NCBI GenBank assembly: GCA_023411775.1
Contig: JAEYOL010000144.1
Coordinates: 1 to 31,881 of the forward strand
Origin: Bacteroidota bacterium
Lineage (GTDB): Bacteria; Bacteroidota; Bacteroidia; Chitinophagales; Chitinophagaceae
DNA length: 31,881 nucleotides
Direction: 5' to 3'
Shown piece after piece: positions 24,347 to 31,881 of this stretch. Position 1 is the stretch's first letter. Each line of letters starts with the position of its first letter. The notes under the pieces were generated by a model that made no database searches, was not told the origin of the DNA, and was given only the letters and a program-made list of their open reading frames with translations. The position numbers and the translations under genes are program-made.

Positions 24347-24465
24347 GGTGTCTTGTTACGCTTTCCGGGCGATTTGTAGTTACGGGTCTCCATATATATT
24401 ACCACCACATATACTATAACGATTGCACATAGTACAATGCAGGTGATGGAGAGAATTTTCATCAT
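24340..24465 (-). CDS. Possible 41-residue single-helix membrane protein
   Basis: A short ORF starting ATGATG at 24465. Residues 3-24 are a continuous hydrophobic helix (ITCIVLCAIVIVYVVVIY), followed by a basic tail (METRNYKSPGKRNKTPY). That is the normal outline of a small inner-membrane protein with its positive end in the cytoplasm. It runs opposite to alaS and its stop overlaps the end of alaS by seven bases. No promoter box was found. Function unknown; it may be a chance ORF. Confidence 0.4.
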   Translation of the reverse strand: MMKILSITCIVLCAIVIVYVVVIYMETRNYKSPGKRNKTPY

Positions 24466-24557
24466 ACAATGAAAAGCAGTTCGGTTGGTGACGATGTCAA
24501 AAATGCTGATTTATTTGCAGATTTCCACCTATTTCAGCAGCGAAAAACCCTTAGTAA

Positions 24558-24715
24558 ATTTACTATTTAAGTATTTTTCTTTACCAATGATATCGCGCCA
24601 TCCAGCATCGAGTATCCAAAATCCAGCATCAGGCAACTCGCAGGCTCCAGACTTCGGGCTCCCATCTCCCGACTAGCCTCCCGCTCATCCCCAAAATCAA
24701 CCATTTACTATTTAA
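24558..24715. repeat. Non-coding block bracketed by 13-bp direct repeats
   Basis: ATTTACTATTTAA occurs at 24558-24570 and again at 24703-24715, exact. Between them are 132 bases without a gene, containing ATCCAGCATC twice (24600 and 24621) and pyrimidine-rich runs (CTCCCATCTCCCGACTAGCC). The 24347-24802 gap otherwise has only the small ORF at 24340-24465 and the promoter at 24752. Confidence 0.55.
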
Positions 24716-24719
24716 CATT

Positions 24720-24759
24720 TCCGAAATGCTTCGTATTTTCGGATTTGTCCTTATATTTG
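24720..24759 (+). promoter_or_regulatory. Promoter of the twin-PDZ gene with an inverted repeat
   Basis: TATATTTG at 24752-24759 matches TAnnTTTG fully. Directly upstream, TCCGAAA (24720-24726) and TTTCGGA (24737-24743) are a seven-base inverted repeat covering the -33 region, placed like an operator. The leader to ATG 24803 would be about 35-40 bases. Confidence 0.45.
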
Positions 24760-24802
24760 ATCTACGAAATTCAACGTAGTTAAATTATAAAACAGAAACA
24801 GC

Positions 24803-25822
24803 ATGAAACAACTTGTTAAAACAATCACTTTTCTTCTCCTGGCCACCGCGTTTGTGGTTCCGGTATCGCTGAAGGCGCAGGATGAAAAAGACAAGGAATC
24901 AAAGGAGAAAAAAGAAGCTGAGCAGATCATCATTACCCGTAAGGGCGGAAAAGACCAAAAGGTGGTGATCGAAGTGACAGGCGACAAGGTCATTGTGAAC
25001 GGCAAGGAAATAAATGAAAAAGATAAAGATGGCGATATAACGGTGCGTCGTCATAAGATAAAGGACGTTTGGGCTTTTGGCGGCGATGGTATGGTTAGTT
25101 CATTGAATGGTCTTGGCGACCAGTTGAGGATGTATAATTTCAACGACAATCTATTCAGCGTTAGCGAAAACAGGGCTATGCTCGGCGTTACAACCAGCCA
25201 GGCTGATAAAGGTGCTGAGGTTGAATCAGTAACTGAAGGAAGTGCGGCAGAAAAAGCAGGTTTGAAAAAAGGCGATATCATCAAAACCATTAATGATCGC
25301 AAGATTGAAACTCCCAACGATCTTTCTAAAGAAATAAAAGAGCATAAACCCGGAGATAAAGTATCAATCACCATACTCCGTGACAAAAAAGAGCAGAAAT
25401 TAACAGCTGAGCTGGGCAAATGGAAAGGCGTATCAGCTTTTAGTTTCTCCCCAGGACAGAATTTTGACATGAACCTGGAGCGGCTTGCTCCCAGTATCCG
25501 TGCAATTCCGCGTGCAGGCCAAAACTGGAGCTGGTCTGGTAGCGGACCTAAATTAGGCGTGTCTGTGCAGGACACTGAAGATGGAAAAGGTGTAAACGTA
25601 ATCGACGTGGATGAAGACGGTAATGCCGCTAAAGCTGGCATCAAAGAGGACGATGTAATCACAGAAGTAGAGGGTAAGGCAGTGAATAGCGCGGATGATA
25701 TTGTAAAACTGATGCGTGAAAACAAAGAAAAAACCTCTGTAAAAGTGAAACTGTTGAGAAAAGGAAAGTCTGAAACAGTGGAGGTGAAAATCCCCCGTAA
25801 GCTGAAGACTGCCGATCTCTAG
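24803..25822 (+). CDS. Exported protein with two PDZ domains, no protease domain
   Basis: 339 residues with a signal peptide (MKQLVKTITFLLLATAFVVPVSLKAQ) and then a charged stretch (DEKDKESKEKKEAEQ). PDZ1 is at about 126-203 (MLGVTTSQADKGAEVESVTE, AAEKAGLKKGDIIKTIND) and PDZ2 at about 250-332 (KLGVSVQDTEDGKGVNVIDV, AAKAGIKEDDVITEVEG). Such pairs usually follow a trypsin-like domain in DegP/HtrA proteases, but here no His-Asp-Ser domain exists. It probably binds C-termini of envelope proteins as a chaperone or adaptor. Its own promoter and terminator make it a single-gene unit. Confidence 0.9.
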   Translation: MKQLVKTITFLLLATAFVVPVSLKAQDEKDKESKEKKEAEQIIITRKGGKDQKVVIEVTGDKVIVNGKEINEKDKDGDITVRRHKIKDVWAFGGDGMVSSLNGLGDQLRMYNFNDNLFSVSENRAMLGVTTSQADKGAEVESVTEGSAAEKAGLKKGDIIKTINDRKIETPNDLSKEIKEHKPGDKVSITILRDKKEQKLTAELGKWKGVSAFSFSPGQNFDMNLERLAPSIRAIPRAGQNWSWSGSGPKLGVSVQDTEDGKGVNVIDVDEDGNAAKAGIKEDDVITEVEGKAVNSADDIVKLMRENKEKTSVKVKLLRKGKSETVEVKIPRKLKTADL

Positions 25823-25846
25823 GCGATAATGGTCATCCATATATTT

Positions 25847-25885
25847 AAGAGGCTGGATCTCAAAGGTCCGGCCTCTTTTATTTTT
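25847..25885 (+). terminator. Intrinsic terminator after the PDZ gene
   Basis: AAGAGGCTGGATC and GGTCCGGCCTCTT pair over about 12-13 positions (two G-T wobbles) with a short loop, followed by TTTTATTTTT. It lies 25 bases after the PDZ stop. Confidence 0.85.
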
Positions 25886-25920
25886 AGGAAATCTCTAAGC
25901 CCCTTTAGAGGTTTGCGACT

Positions 25921-25928
25921 TACTTTTG
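25921..25928 (+). promoter_or_regulatory. -7 box TACTTTTG close to gatB
   Basis: TACTTTTG matches TAnnTTTG and ends nine bases before ATG 25938. If it is used, gatB has almost no leader. It also argues against the TTG at 25926 as start codon, since that lies inside the box. Confidence 0.45.
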
Positions 25929-25937
25929 CAGTTCCTG

Positions 25938-27389
25938 ATGACTGAACCTTTTGATTCATACGAAGTAGTGGTAGGACTCGAGGTGCATGCGCAATTGCTC
26001 ACCGAAAGCAAACTGTTTTGCGGTGACAGCATTGCCTATGGTTCTCCGCCCAATACCCAGGTAAGCCCGATCACACTCGGTCATCCAGGCAGCCTGCCAA
26101 AGATGAACCGAAAAGCTATCGAATATGCGATCAAATTGGGGCTGGCCTGTCATTGTGAAATTGAAAAGCGAAACTACTTCGCACGCAAGAATTACTTCTA
26201 TCCCGATCTTCCCAAGGGTTACCAGATATCCCAACATACCACACCCATTTGTAAAAACGGGTATATCACCATACGTTTGGATGGGAAGGAAAAACAGATC
26301 CGCCTCAACCGGATTCACATGGAAGAAGATGCCGGCAAAAGCCTGCACGATATAGATGAGTACAACACCTGTATCGATTATAACAGGGCAGGTACGCCCC
26401 TTCTTGAAATCGTGAGCGAACCCGATATCAGAAGCAGTGAGGAAGCCTGGAACTATCTTACCGAGTTGCGTAAACTGGTGCGCTACCTGGAGGTGTGCGA
26501 CGGCAATATGGAAGAGGGGAGTTTCCGCTGTGATGCCAATATTTCTGTCAGAAAGAAAGGTGATACCAGCCTGGGTACCCGCGTCGAGGTAAAAAACCTC
26601 AACTCGATCAGGAATGTAAAACGGGCAATCGACTTTGAAGCAAGACGACTGGTGAAATTAACCGAAGATGGTACGACCATCATCCAGCAAACCCGAAGTT
26701 TTGATGCCAACAACGGAACCACTTTTGCCATTCGCGATAAGGAGGATGCGGATGATTACCGATATTTCCCCGATCCTGATCTAACACCTTTTCACCTCGA
26801 GGATAGTTTTATTGAATCGATCCGGGAAACCATCCCGGCATTACAGGAGGAAAGAGTTAAAAAATATACATCGGCATGGCAACTCCCGGAATATGATGCA
26901 TATGTATTGACCGAAGAAAAAGAAATGGCTGATTTTTACGAACAGGTGGTGGCGAAGACCAGTAATTATAAAGCTGCTTCCAACTGGATGATCGGGCCTG
27001 TAAAGTCGTGGCTGAATGAAAATAATAAAGACATCCAGGCGTTTCCATTATCACCCGCCACGATTGCACGCCTTGTACAACTGGTGGACGATGGTACGGT
27101 GAGCTTTACGATAGCGTCGGGAAGATTATTTACACACCTGTTGAATGATCCGGGAAAAGATCCACTGGAGACAGCAAAGGAACTAAACCTCGTTCAACAG
27201 TCAGATGCCGGCAGCCTTGAACCGATCATCAATGAAGTGCTGGAAAAACATGCGGAGAAAGTAAAAGAATACAAAAAAGGTAAAAAAGGCCTGCTATCGC
27301 TGTTTGTAGGGGAAGTGATGAAGCGGTCGAAGGGTAAGGCAGACCCGAGGGCAACGAATGAGTTATTACTTGAAAAACTTAAATCATAA
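25938..27389 (+). CDS. gatB: Asp-tRNA(Asn)/Glu-tRNA(Gln) amidotransferase subunit B
   Basis: 483 residues from ATG 25938 (an in-frame TTG at 25926 would add four). With GatA and GatC it converts Glu-tRNA(Gln), and often Asp-tRNA(Asn), to the amide form. The cradle domain starts EVVVGLEVHAQL and has NYFYPDLPKGYQISQ; the tRNA-binding region has EEGSFRCDANISVR and DYRYFPDPDLTPF; the C-terminal YqeY-like tail ends GEVMKRSKGKADPRATNELL. gatA and gatC are not adjacent. The next gene starts after 53 bases. Confidence 0.97.
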   Translation: MTEPFDSYEVVVGLEVHAQLLTESKLFCGDSIAYGSPPNTQVSPITLGHPGSLPKMNRKAIEYAIKLGLACHCEIEKRNYFARKNYFYPDLPKGYQISQHTTPICKNGYITIRLDGKEKQIRLNRIHMEEDAGKSLHDIDEYNTCIDYNRAGTPLLEIVSEPDIRSSEEAWNYLTELRKLVRYLEVCDGNMEEGSFRCDANISVRKKGDTSLGTRVEVKNLNSIRNVKRAIDFEARRLVKLTEDGTTIIQQTRSFDANNGTTFAIRDKEDADDYRYFPDPDLTPFHLEDSFIESIRETIPALQEERVKKYTSAWQLPEYDAYVLTEEKEMADFYEQVVAKTSNYKAASNWMIGPVKSWLNENNKDIQAFPLSPATIARLVQLVDDGTVSFTIASGRLFTHLLNDPGKDPLETAKELNLVQQSDAGSLEPIINEVLEKHAEKVKEYKKGKKGLLSLFVGEVMKRSKGKADPRATNELLLEKLKS

Positions 27390-27442
27390 ATATTGATGCG
27401 ATCTTAGAATTATTACGAGCTCGCTTTATTAATTTTTAAATT

Positions 27443-28624
27443 ATGAACAAACTGATCCTTGCAACTCTTGCAGCAAGTGTGTTGATGGCTTGTGGTAGCA
27501 CATCATCGGATAAATCATTTTCAATAAATGGGACGATCTCCAATAACACCGCCAAAATGATATACCTGGAGATGATCCCAGCAGGTGGTGCGCAACCCCT
27601 GACTACTGATTCATCCAAAATTGGTGCGGACGGAAAGTTTTCACTGAAGGGAGAAAGGGGAGAGTCCGTTATTTATAACCTCCGGCTCGATCAAAACAGG
27701 TTCCCTGTGGTATCTGTCATCAACGACGCTGACAAAATCAGGCTCGATATTCAATTGAGCCCGGAGAATAATGAATTTGCTGAAAAATATGAAGTGGAAG
27801 GCTCACCTGCCAGCCAAAAGATGAAAGATTTCCTGTACACTTTTAATAAAAGCCTGCAGGAGATATTCCCACAGGCTAGAAAGATCGACAGTCTTCATCG
27901 CCTGGGTGCACCCGATAGTGTTATCTATCCCCTGATCGCCGAGCAACAGCCTCTTGCTGATAAACTGAAAAAATATTCTGAGGATGCAATCCTTAATGCC
28001 AACGATCCGGCGCTGACTATTTTCGAGTTGGGATACTACCAGGAAACCGCCAATCGCGGTGGCTTTGGACTCGTACCACTATCTAATGACCAGGTAATGA
28101 ATATTATCAACAAAACAGCTGCGAAATTCCCATCACACCAGGGCATTGCAGCCGTAAAAGCTACACTCGACGATCAACTCAATCCTCCCGGTGCGATAAG
28201 TTGGGTTGGCAAAGAAGCACCTGATTTTTCGATGCCCGATCCTAGTGGAAAGGAAGTGAAGTTGAGTTCATTTCGCGGTAAATATGTACTGGTAGATTTC
28301 TGGGCCAGCTGGTGCGGACCCTGCAGGCAGGAAAATCCCAACCTGGTTAAAGCATATCACAAATTCAAGGATAAAAACTTTACGGTATTAGGCGTTTCGC
28401 TCGACAGGCCTGGTCAGAAAGACAAATGGCTCAAGGCGATCAGTGATGACAAACTTGCCTGGACCAATATCAGTGATCTTCAATTCTGGAATAGTCCTGT
28501 CGTGGGTCTGTATGGTTTTGATGGAATACCATACAATGTCCTCGTAGATCCGCAGGGCAAAATCATCGGCGAAGGTTTGAGAGGACCCAGCCTTGAAACC
28601 CGCCTGGCTGAATTACTGAATTAA
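27443..28624 (+). CDS. TlpA-like thiol-disulphide oxidoreductase lipoprotein
   Basis: 393 residues. The lipobox LMAC gives lipid attachment at Cys17. The N-terminal 30-130 region (FSINGTISNNTAKMIYLEM) fits DUF4369, common before TlpA domains in Bacteroidota; a helical middle part follows. The C-terminal 250-393 is a thioredoxin fold: EAPDFSMPDPSGKEVKLSSF, active site WCGPC at 290-294 and the cis-proline GIPYNVLVDPQG. It probably keeps periplasmic thiols reduced or donates electrons to them. Its stop is directly next to the stop of the permease gene on the other strand. Confidence 0.93.
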   Translation: MNKLILATLAASVLMACGSTSSDKSFSINGTISNNTAKMIYLEMIPAGGAQPLTTDSSKIGADGKFSLKGERGESVIYNLRLDQNRFPVVSVINDADKIRLDIQLSPENNEFAEKYEVEGSPASQKMKDFLYTFNKSLQEIFPQARKIDSLHRLGAPDSVIYPLIAEQQPLADKLKKYSEDAILNANDPALTIFELGYYQETANRGGFGLVPLSNDQVMNIINKTAAKFPSHQGIAAVKATLDDQLNPPGAISWVGKEAPDFSMPDPSGKEVKLSSFRGKYVLVDFWASWCGPCRQENPNLVKAYHKFKDKNFTVLGVSLDRPGQKDKWLKAISDDKLAWTNISDLQFWNSPVVGLYGFDGIPYNVLVDPQGKIIGEGLRGPSLETRLAELLN

Positions 28625-30949
28625 TTATTTATTGCGTTTCCCTGCCAGGTTGATCAGCAAAGCAGGTAGCAGGGCCAGGTTGGTGAAAGTAGCTGTCACC
28701 AGGGTCAGGGATGTTAGCCATCCCAGAGCCTGTGTACCGCCAAATCCACTAAAACTGAAAATGATAAATCCTGCGATGAGCACCATCGAAGTATAGATGA
28801 TACTGATACCCGTGCTGTGAATGGTTTCAATGACGGTGTTCCGGATATTATATTGTTGTGGTTCCAGTTCCTGCTTATAATTTACAAGAAAGCGGATGGT
28901 GATATCTATCGCGATGCCCAGTGCAACGCTGAACACAAGTACTGTCGATGGTTTCAGGGGTACGCCTACCCATCCCATCACTCCGGCCGTGATCACAAGA
29001 GGGATCACATTAGGTATCAGCGAACACAACAAGATTCGCACCGATTTAAACAGGTAGAGCATACACAAGGCGATCAAAAGAAAGGCCCAGAAAATACTTT
29101 CTTTTAATCCATTAATGATAAAGCTACTTCCTTCCAAAAAAGTGATACTGGTGCCGGTAAGTTGTACATTATATTTTTCATTGGGGAAAAGATGATCGAC
29201 ACGTTGTTGTATGGTGTCAAGGATCTGGGGCAGCTTTACATTGCCGACATCAGCCATCGATACACTGATCCGGGCTTCCTGCTTCGCACTATCCATAAAA
29301 CTCGCTACCAGTTTGCTGAAGGAATTTTTAGCTGCCCCTGGTTCACCCCTGAAATTGAGGTATTGTGCCAGTGCCGGCAGATCGTATTCCGAGGGCATAT
29401 CATAATTCATGCTATCACCTTCAAAAAAAGCCTGTCGGGCAAATTTCAAACCTTCTGTTATGCTCAGGGGTCGGGCAATTTCTGGTATGGAGGACAGGAA
29501 TTGTGATAATGAATCGATCAGTTGCAGGTTCTTCAAATTACGTGTAACACCATATTTCTTTTTGGTGTCGACAATAATTTCAAGTGGCATAACGCCTTTG
29601 AAATTTTTCTCGAAAAATTTAAGATCCGTATAGATCCGGTCGGTATGGGGGAGATCATCCACAATATATCCTACACTTTTCAACCGCGTGATGCCGATGA
29701 TTGAGAAAACCAGTACGATCCCTGTTACAGTATAGATCAGCCTGCGATGATTCAGACACCACCGCTCCAGCCGGTCGAGCCACCTGTTGAGCCGTGGATT
29801 TTGCAGGTAACGTGTATGTCTTGTTTTGGGAGATGGTAAAATGCTAAGCACCACCGGTATCAGGACCAGTGAAATAAAAAATAAGACCATGATATTGATG
29901 CCGGCTACGACACCAAACTCCTGCAGGATCTCGCTTTTGGTCAGCGCGAAAACAGCAAACCCGATCGCCGCGGCTAAGTTGCAAAACAAGGTGACGATCC
30001 CCATTTTACTAACCATGGTCACCAGGGCAAGTTCCCGGTTGCCCGTCTGGTTATAAGAAGTGTGATACTTATTAAGGAAGTAGATACAGTTGGGTATCCC
30101 GATCACAACGATAAGTGGTGGAATTAACGCTGTTAGAAGCGTGATCTTATATCCCAGTAAATGCATGGTGCCCATGCTCCATACCACGCCCATCAACACC
30201 ACTCCCAGTGATAATATCATAGCGCTGAAAGAACGGAAGAACAAAAGCAGTATGAGCGCCGACAGGGCGATGCTGGCAAATAAAAACCATTTCATCTCGT
30301 CAGCGATACGTGTCGCCATTTCCGTTCTAATAAGGGGAAGACCACTCAGGTACACTTTCTCGTTGGAGGTTTGACTAAACTCTTCTGTCAGCTTACGGAT
30401 TGATGCTACAACTGAATTTCTTTTTTTTGAATTGATCACCGACTTGTCGATGCTTGCGCCCATCATCCAGGCACTGGTGGCAGGATTGTAAAGCAGGTTT
30501 TGATAAAAGGGGAGGTTTAAAAAAACCGCGGCACTACTGTCGATCTCAGCCTGTGTCAACTTTCGGTCGGGGAATATATTTACGGCGTTCAGCTTTTCGG
30601 TTTCGGGTTGTTTTACCAGGTTTACCGCCGAAGGCACCGAGATCACATCAATCACACCATCCAGTTTCTTGAGTCCTCGCTGAAGCTCCGCGTATTGATT
30701 AAATAATTTTTCATTGAAAAGACCGGGGGTTTGTATGCCGACTACCAGCAGGTTACCATCCTGGCCATATTTCTGTTTAAATTCCTGGTAGGTTTTGTTG
30801 GCCGGGTGATTGGCGGGTATTGCGCGGCTGAACTCATAGCTTAATTCCAGTTTGGAAGCATGATAGCACATAAACCCGGTTGCAGCAAGAATAAGAGTTA
30901 GCAGAAGCCAGCGATAGGTCAGGATGAATTGCCCTGTTTTTCTCCACAT
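28625..30949 (-). CDS. MMPL/RND-superfamily permease
   Basis: 774 residues in two homologous halves. Each has one membrane helix (14-34 and about 402-422), a periplasmic domain of about 180 residues (FSRAIPANHPA... and VDDLPHTDRIYTD...) and five or six further helices (about 222-380 and 610-765). The usual TM4 acidic residue is present in half 2 (GIAIDITIR, Asp682), but half 1 has GIPNCIYF with Asn287 there. Such proteins export lipids, hopanoids or other hydrophobic molecules using proton force. No membrane-fusion or outer-membrane partner is nearby, so the substrate is open; HpnN-like lipid transport is a fair guess. Confidence 0.9.
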   Translation of the reverse strand: MWRKTGQFILTYRWLLLTLILAATGFMCYHASKLELSYEFSRAIPANHPANKTYQEFKQKYGQDGNLLVVGIQTPGLFNEKLFNQYAELQRGLKKLDGVIDVISVPSAVNLVKQPETEKLNAVNIFPDRKLTQAEIDSSAAVFLNLPFYQNLLYNPATSAWMMGASIDKSVINSKKRNSVVASIRKLTEEFSQTSNEKVYLSGLPLIRTEMATRIADEMKWFLFASIALSALILLLFFRSFSAMILSLGVVLMGVVWSMGTMHLLGYKITLLTALIPPLIVVIGIPNCIYFLNKYHTSYNQTGNRELALVTMVSKMGIVTLFCNLAAAIGFAVFALTKSEILQEFGVVAGINIMVLFFISLVLIPVVLSILPSPKTRHTRYLQNPRLNRWLDRLERWCLNHRRLIYTVTGIVLVFSIIGITRLKSVGYIVDDLPHTDRIYTDLKFFEKNFKGVMPLEIIVDTKKKYGVTRNLKNLQLIDSLSQFLSSIPEIARPLSITEGLKFARQAFFEGDSMNYDMPSEYDLPALAQYLNFRGEPGAAKNSFSKLVASFMDSAKQEARISVSMADVGNVKLPQILDTIQQRVDHLFPNEKYNVQLTGTSITFLEGSSFIINGLKESIFWAFLLIALCMLYLFKSVRILLCSLIPNVIPLVITAGVMGWVGVPLKPSTVLVFSVALGIAIDITIRFLVNYKQELEPQQYNIRNTVIETIHSTGISIIYTSMVLIAGFIIFSFSGFGGTQALGWLTSLTLVTATFTNLALLPALLINLAGKRNK

Positions 30950-31150
30950 AGTTAAATATTTTGCCGGCCTGGCGGTTTTTTAAGGATACAGGCCATTCTT
31001 CAAAGCGATGCAAAGAAACATAAAATCAGGTGGATGTCATTGATAATCTTCATATATAAATGAAAGAAAAAAATGAGAGCCAGGATCTGCTTTACCAACA
31101 AACGTTACCAGATATCCATTTGTAAAACGACTGTTATCACCTGATTGCGA

Positions 31151-31158
31151 TATTTTTG
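31151..31158 (+). promoter_or_regulatory. Candidate -7 box TATTTTTG for recO
   Basis: A full match to TAnnTTTG, 34 bases before ATG 31193. No -33 box is evident. The 30950-31192 gap has no other gene that I can support. Confidence 0.4.
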
Positions 31159-31192
31159 GATGCTATAGCAAAGCGAATTCGTATAAGCAACG

Positions 31193-31881
31193 ATGGCGGA
31201 CAAAGTATTCCATACAAAAGGTATCGTACTGCGATCGATTAAGTACGGTGAAACCAGCGTGATCACGCTGATGTTTACCGAATTGTTTGGCACACAATCC
31301 TACCTGGTCAACGGTGTTCGCATGTCTTCAAAAAAATCCCCTGGTAAGGCAGGCATGTTTCAACCTCCGGCTATACTAGATATGGTAGTATATCACAACG
31401 AACTGAAACAATTGCAACGAATAAAAGAATTCAGATGGGCCTTCATTTACCAGCAGATCTTATCGGATGTAAGAAAGAACGCGGTCGCCTTATTTATGGT
31501 GGAGTTGCTGACCAAATGCCTCAAACAACCTGAGCCCAATGCTGAATTGTTTCATTTTGCAGAAGATGCTTTTCTCCACCTGGACACCGCCAACGATGCT
31601 ATCACAGCCAATCTCCCGCTTTTTTTTGCTGTGCATCTCCCAGTGTTTTTTGGATTACGGATCAATGATAATTATTCTGAAAAGTATTCCTACCTCGACC
31701 TGGTAGAAGGAGAGTTTGTAAAAGAGCGACCCGCGCACCCTCATTTCCTTGAAGAAAGGCAGGCCGCTGTTACTTCACACCTGTTAAAAGTGCAACAGCC
31801 ACTCGAACTGGAAGGAATTAAACTGCATCATGATTTCAGGCGTAATCTCCTGCATGCTTACGAAAACTACTATCAGCAACA
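31193..31881 (+). CDS. recO: DNA repair protein RecO, C-terminus cut by window edge
   Basis: About 229 residues to the window edge. The opening MADKVFHTKGIVLRSIKYGE is the RecO N-terminal OB fold, which binds single-stranded DNA and SSB and helps load RecA in the RecFOR route. The helical part (LFMVELLTKCLKQPEPNAEL) follows the usual course. The conserved zinc cysteines of many RecO proteins are not seen in this stretch, as in other Bacteroidota, though the end is missing. It diverges from the permease gene. Confidence 0.93.
   Translation, partial: MADKVFHTKGIVLRSIKYGETSVITLMFTELFGTQSYLVNGVRMSSKKSPGKAGMFQPPAILDMVVYHNELKQLQRIKEFRWAFIYQQILSDVRKNAVALFMVELLTKCLKQPEPNAELFHFAEDAFLHLDTANDAITANLPLFFAVHLPVFFGLRINDNYSEKYSYLDLVEGEFVKERPAHPHFLEERQAAVTSHLLKVQQPLELEGIKLHHDFRRNLLHAYENYYQQ

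Noticed and set aside
25051..25725. 224-residue minus-strand ORF opposite the PDZ gene
   Set aside because: Ser/Pro/Leu-rich shadow of two clear PDZ domains.
31060..31125. 21-residue ORF starting MKEKNESQDLL before recO
   Set aside because: Too short, no promoter or domain, and no reason to prefer it over chance.

Overview
The window looks like chromosome from a member of the Bacteroidota, most likely the Chitinophagaceae or a close relative. The grounds are: promoter boxes of the Bacteroidota type TAnnTTTG close upstream of several genes; a carbamoyl-phosphate synthase large subunit without the C-terminal allosteric domain; a DUF5777 beta-barrel; a TlpA-like lipoprotein with a DUF4369-like N-terminus; an ECF sigma factor followed by a membrane-anchored beta-barrel protein; and the order birA, rsfS, ftsH, LUD protein. 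Placement is from protein style and promoter type only; no database search was possible. No tRNA, rRNA, CRISPR array, insertion sequence or prophage gene was found.

Layout. 1-5470 is mostly minus strand: a DinB-like fragment cut by the window edge, carB with a structured leader, a small membrane protein, a DedA protein, a zinc-ribbon protein and an orphan secreted or membrane protein. 5750-9007 is a plus-strand group: M23 peptidase, PrxQ-type peroxiredoxin and a DUF5777 barrel, closed by a clear terminator. 9490-12252 is minus strand: the ECF sigma factor with its beta-barrel partner, and birA. 12381-18785 is one long plus-strand run: rsfS, ftsH, LUD protein, gamma-glutamylcyclotransferase, lpxH, a secreted propeller-like protein and an MscS channel. 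18850-21494 is minus strand: a one-cysteine thioredoxin-like protein, a MerR regulator and a second M23 peptidase, the last two separated by a striking repeat region. 21704-28624 is plus strand: alaS, a twin-PDZ protein, gatB and a TlpA-like lipoprotein. A large MMPL/RND permease (minus) and the start of recO (plus) finish the window.

Most genes are core functions: pyrimidine and arginine precursor supply (carB), translation (alaS, gatB, rsfS), biotin attachment (birA), lipid A synthesis (lpxH), membrane proteolysis (ftsH), wall turnover (two M23 enzymes) and recombination (recO). Envelope maintenance is the common theme. I found no clear defence, toxin or biosynthetic cluster.

The most unusual material lies between and within genes. 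An alternating 30-bp repeat array (20114-20374) is followed by a roughly 107-nt imperfect hairpin, and one stray copy of the repeat lies 15 kb away. A perfect 11-bp inverted repeat of terminator shape sits inside the first codons of the LUD gene. The sigma-linked protein appears to combine an inner-membrane helix with an outer-membrane barrel. A 41-residue membrane ORF overlaps the end of alaS, and a 132-bp non-coding block is bracketed by 13-bp direct repeats.
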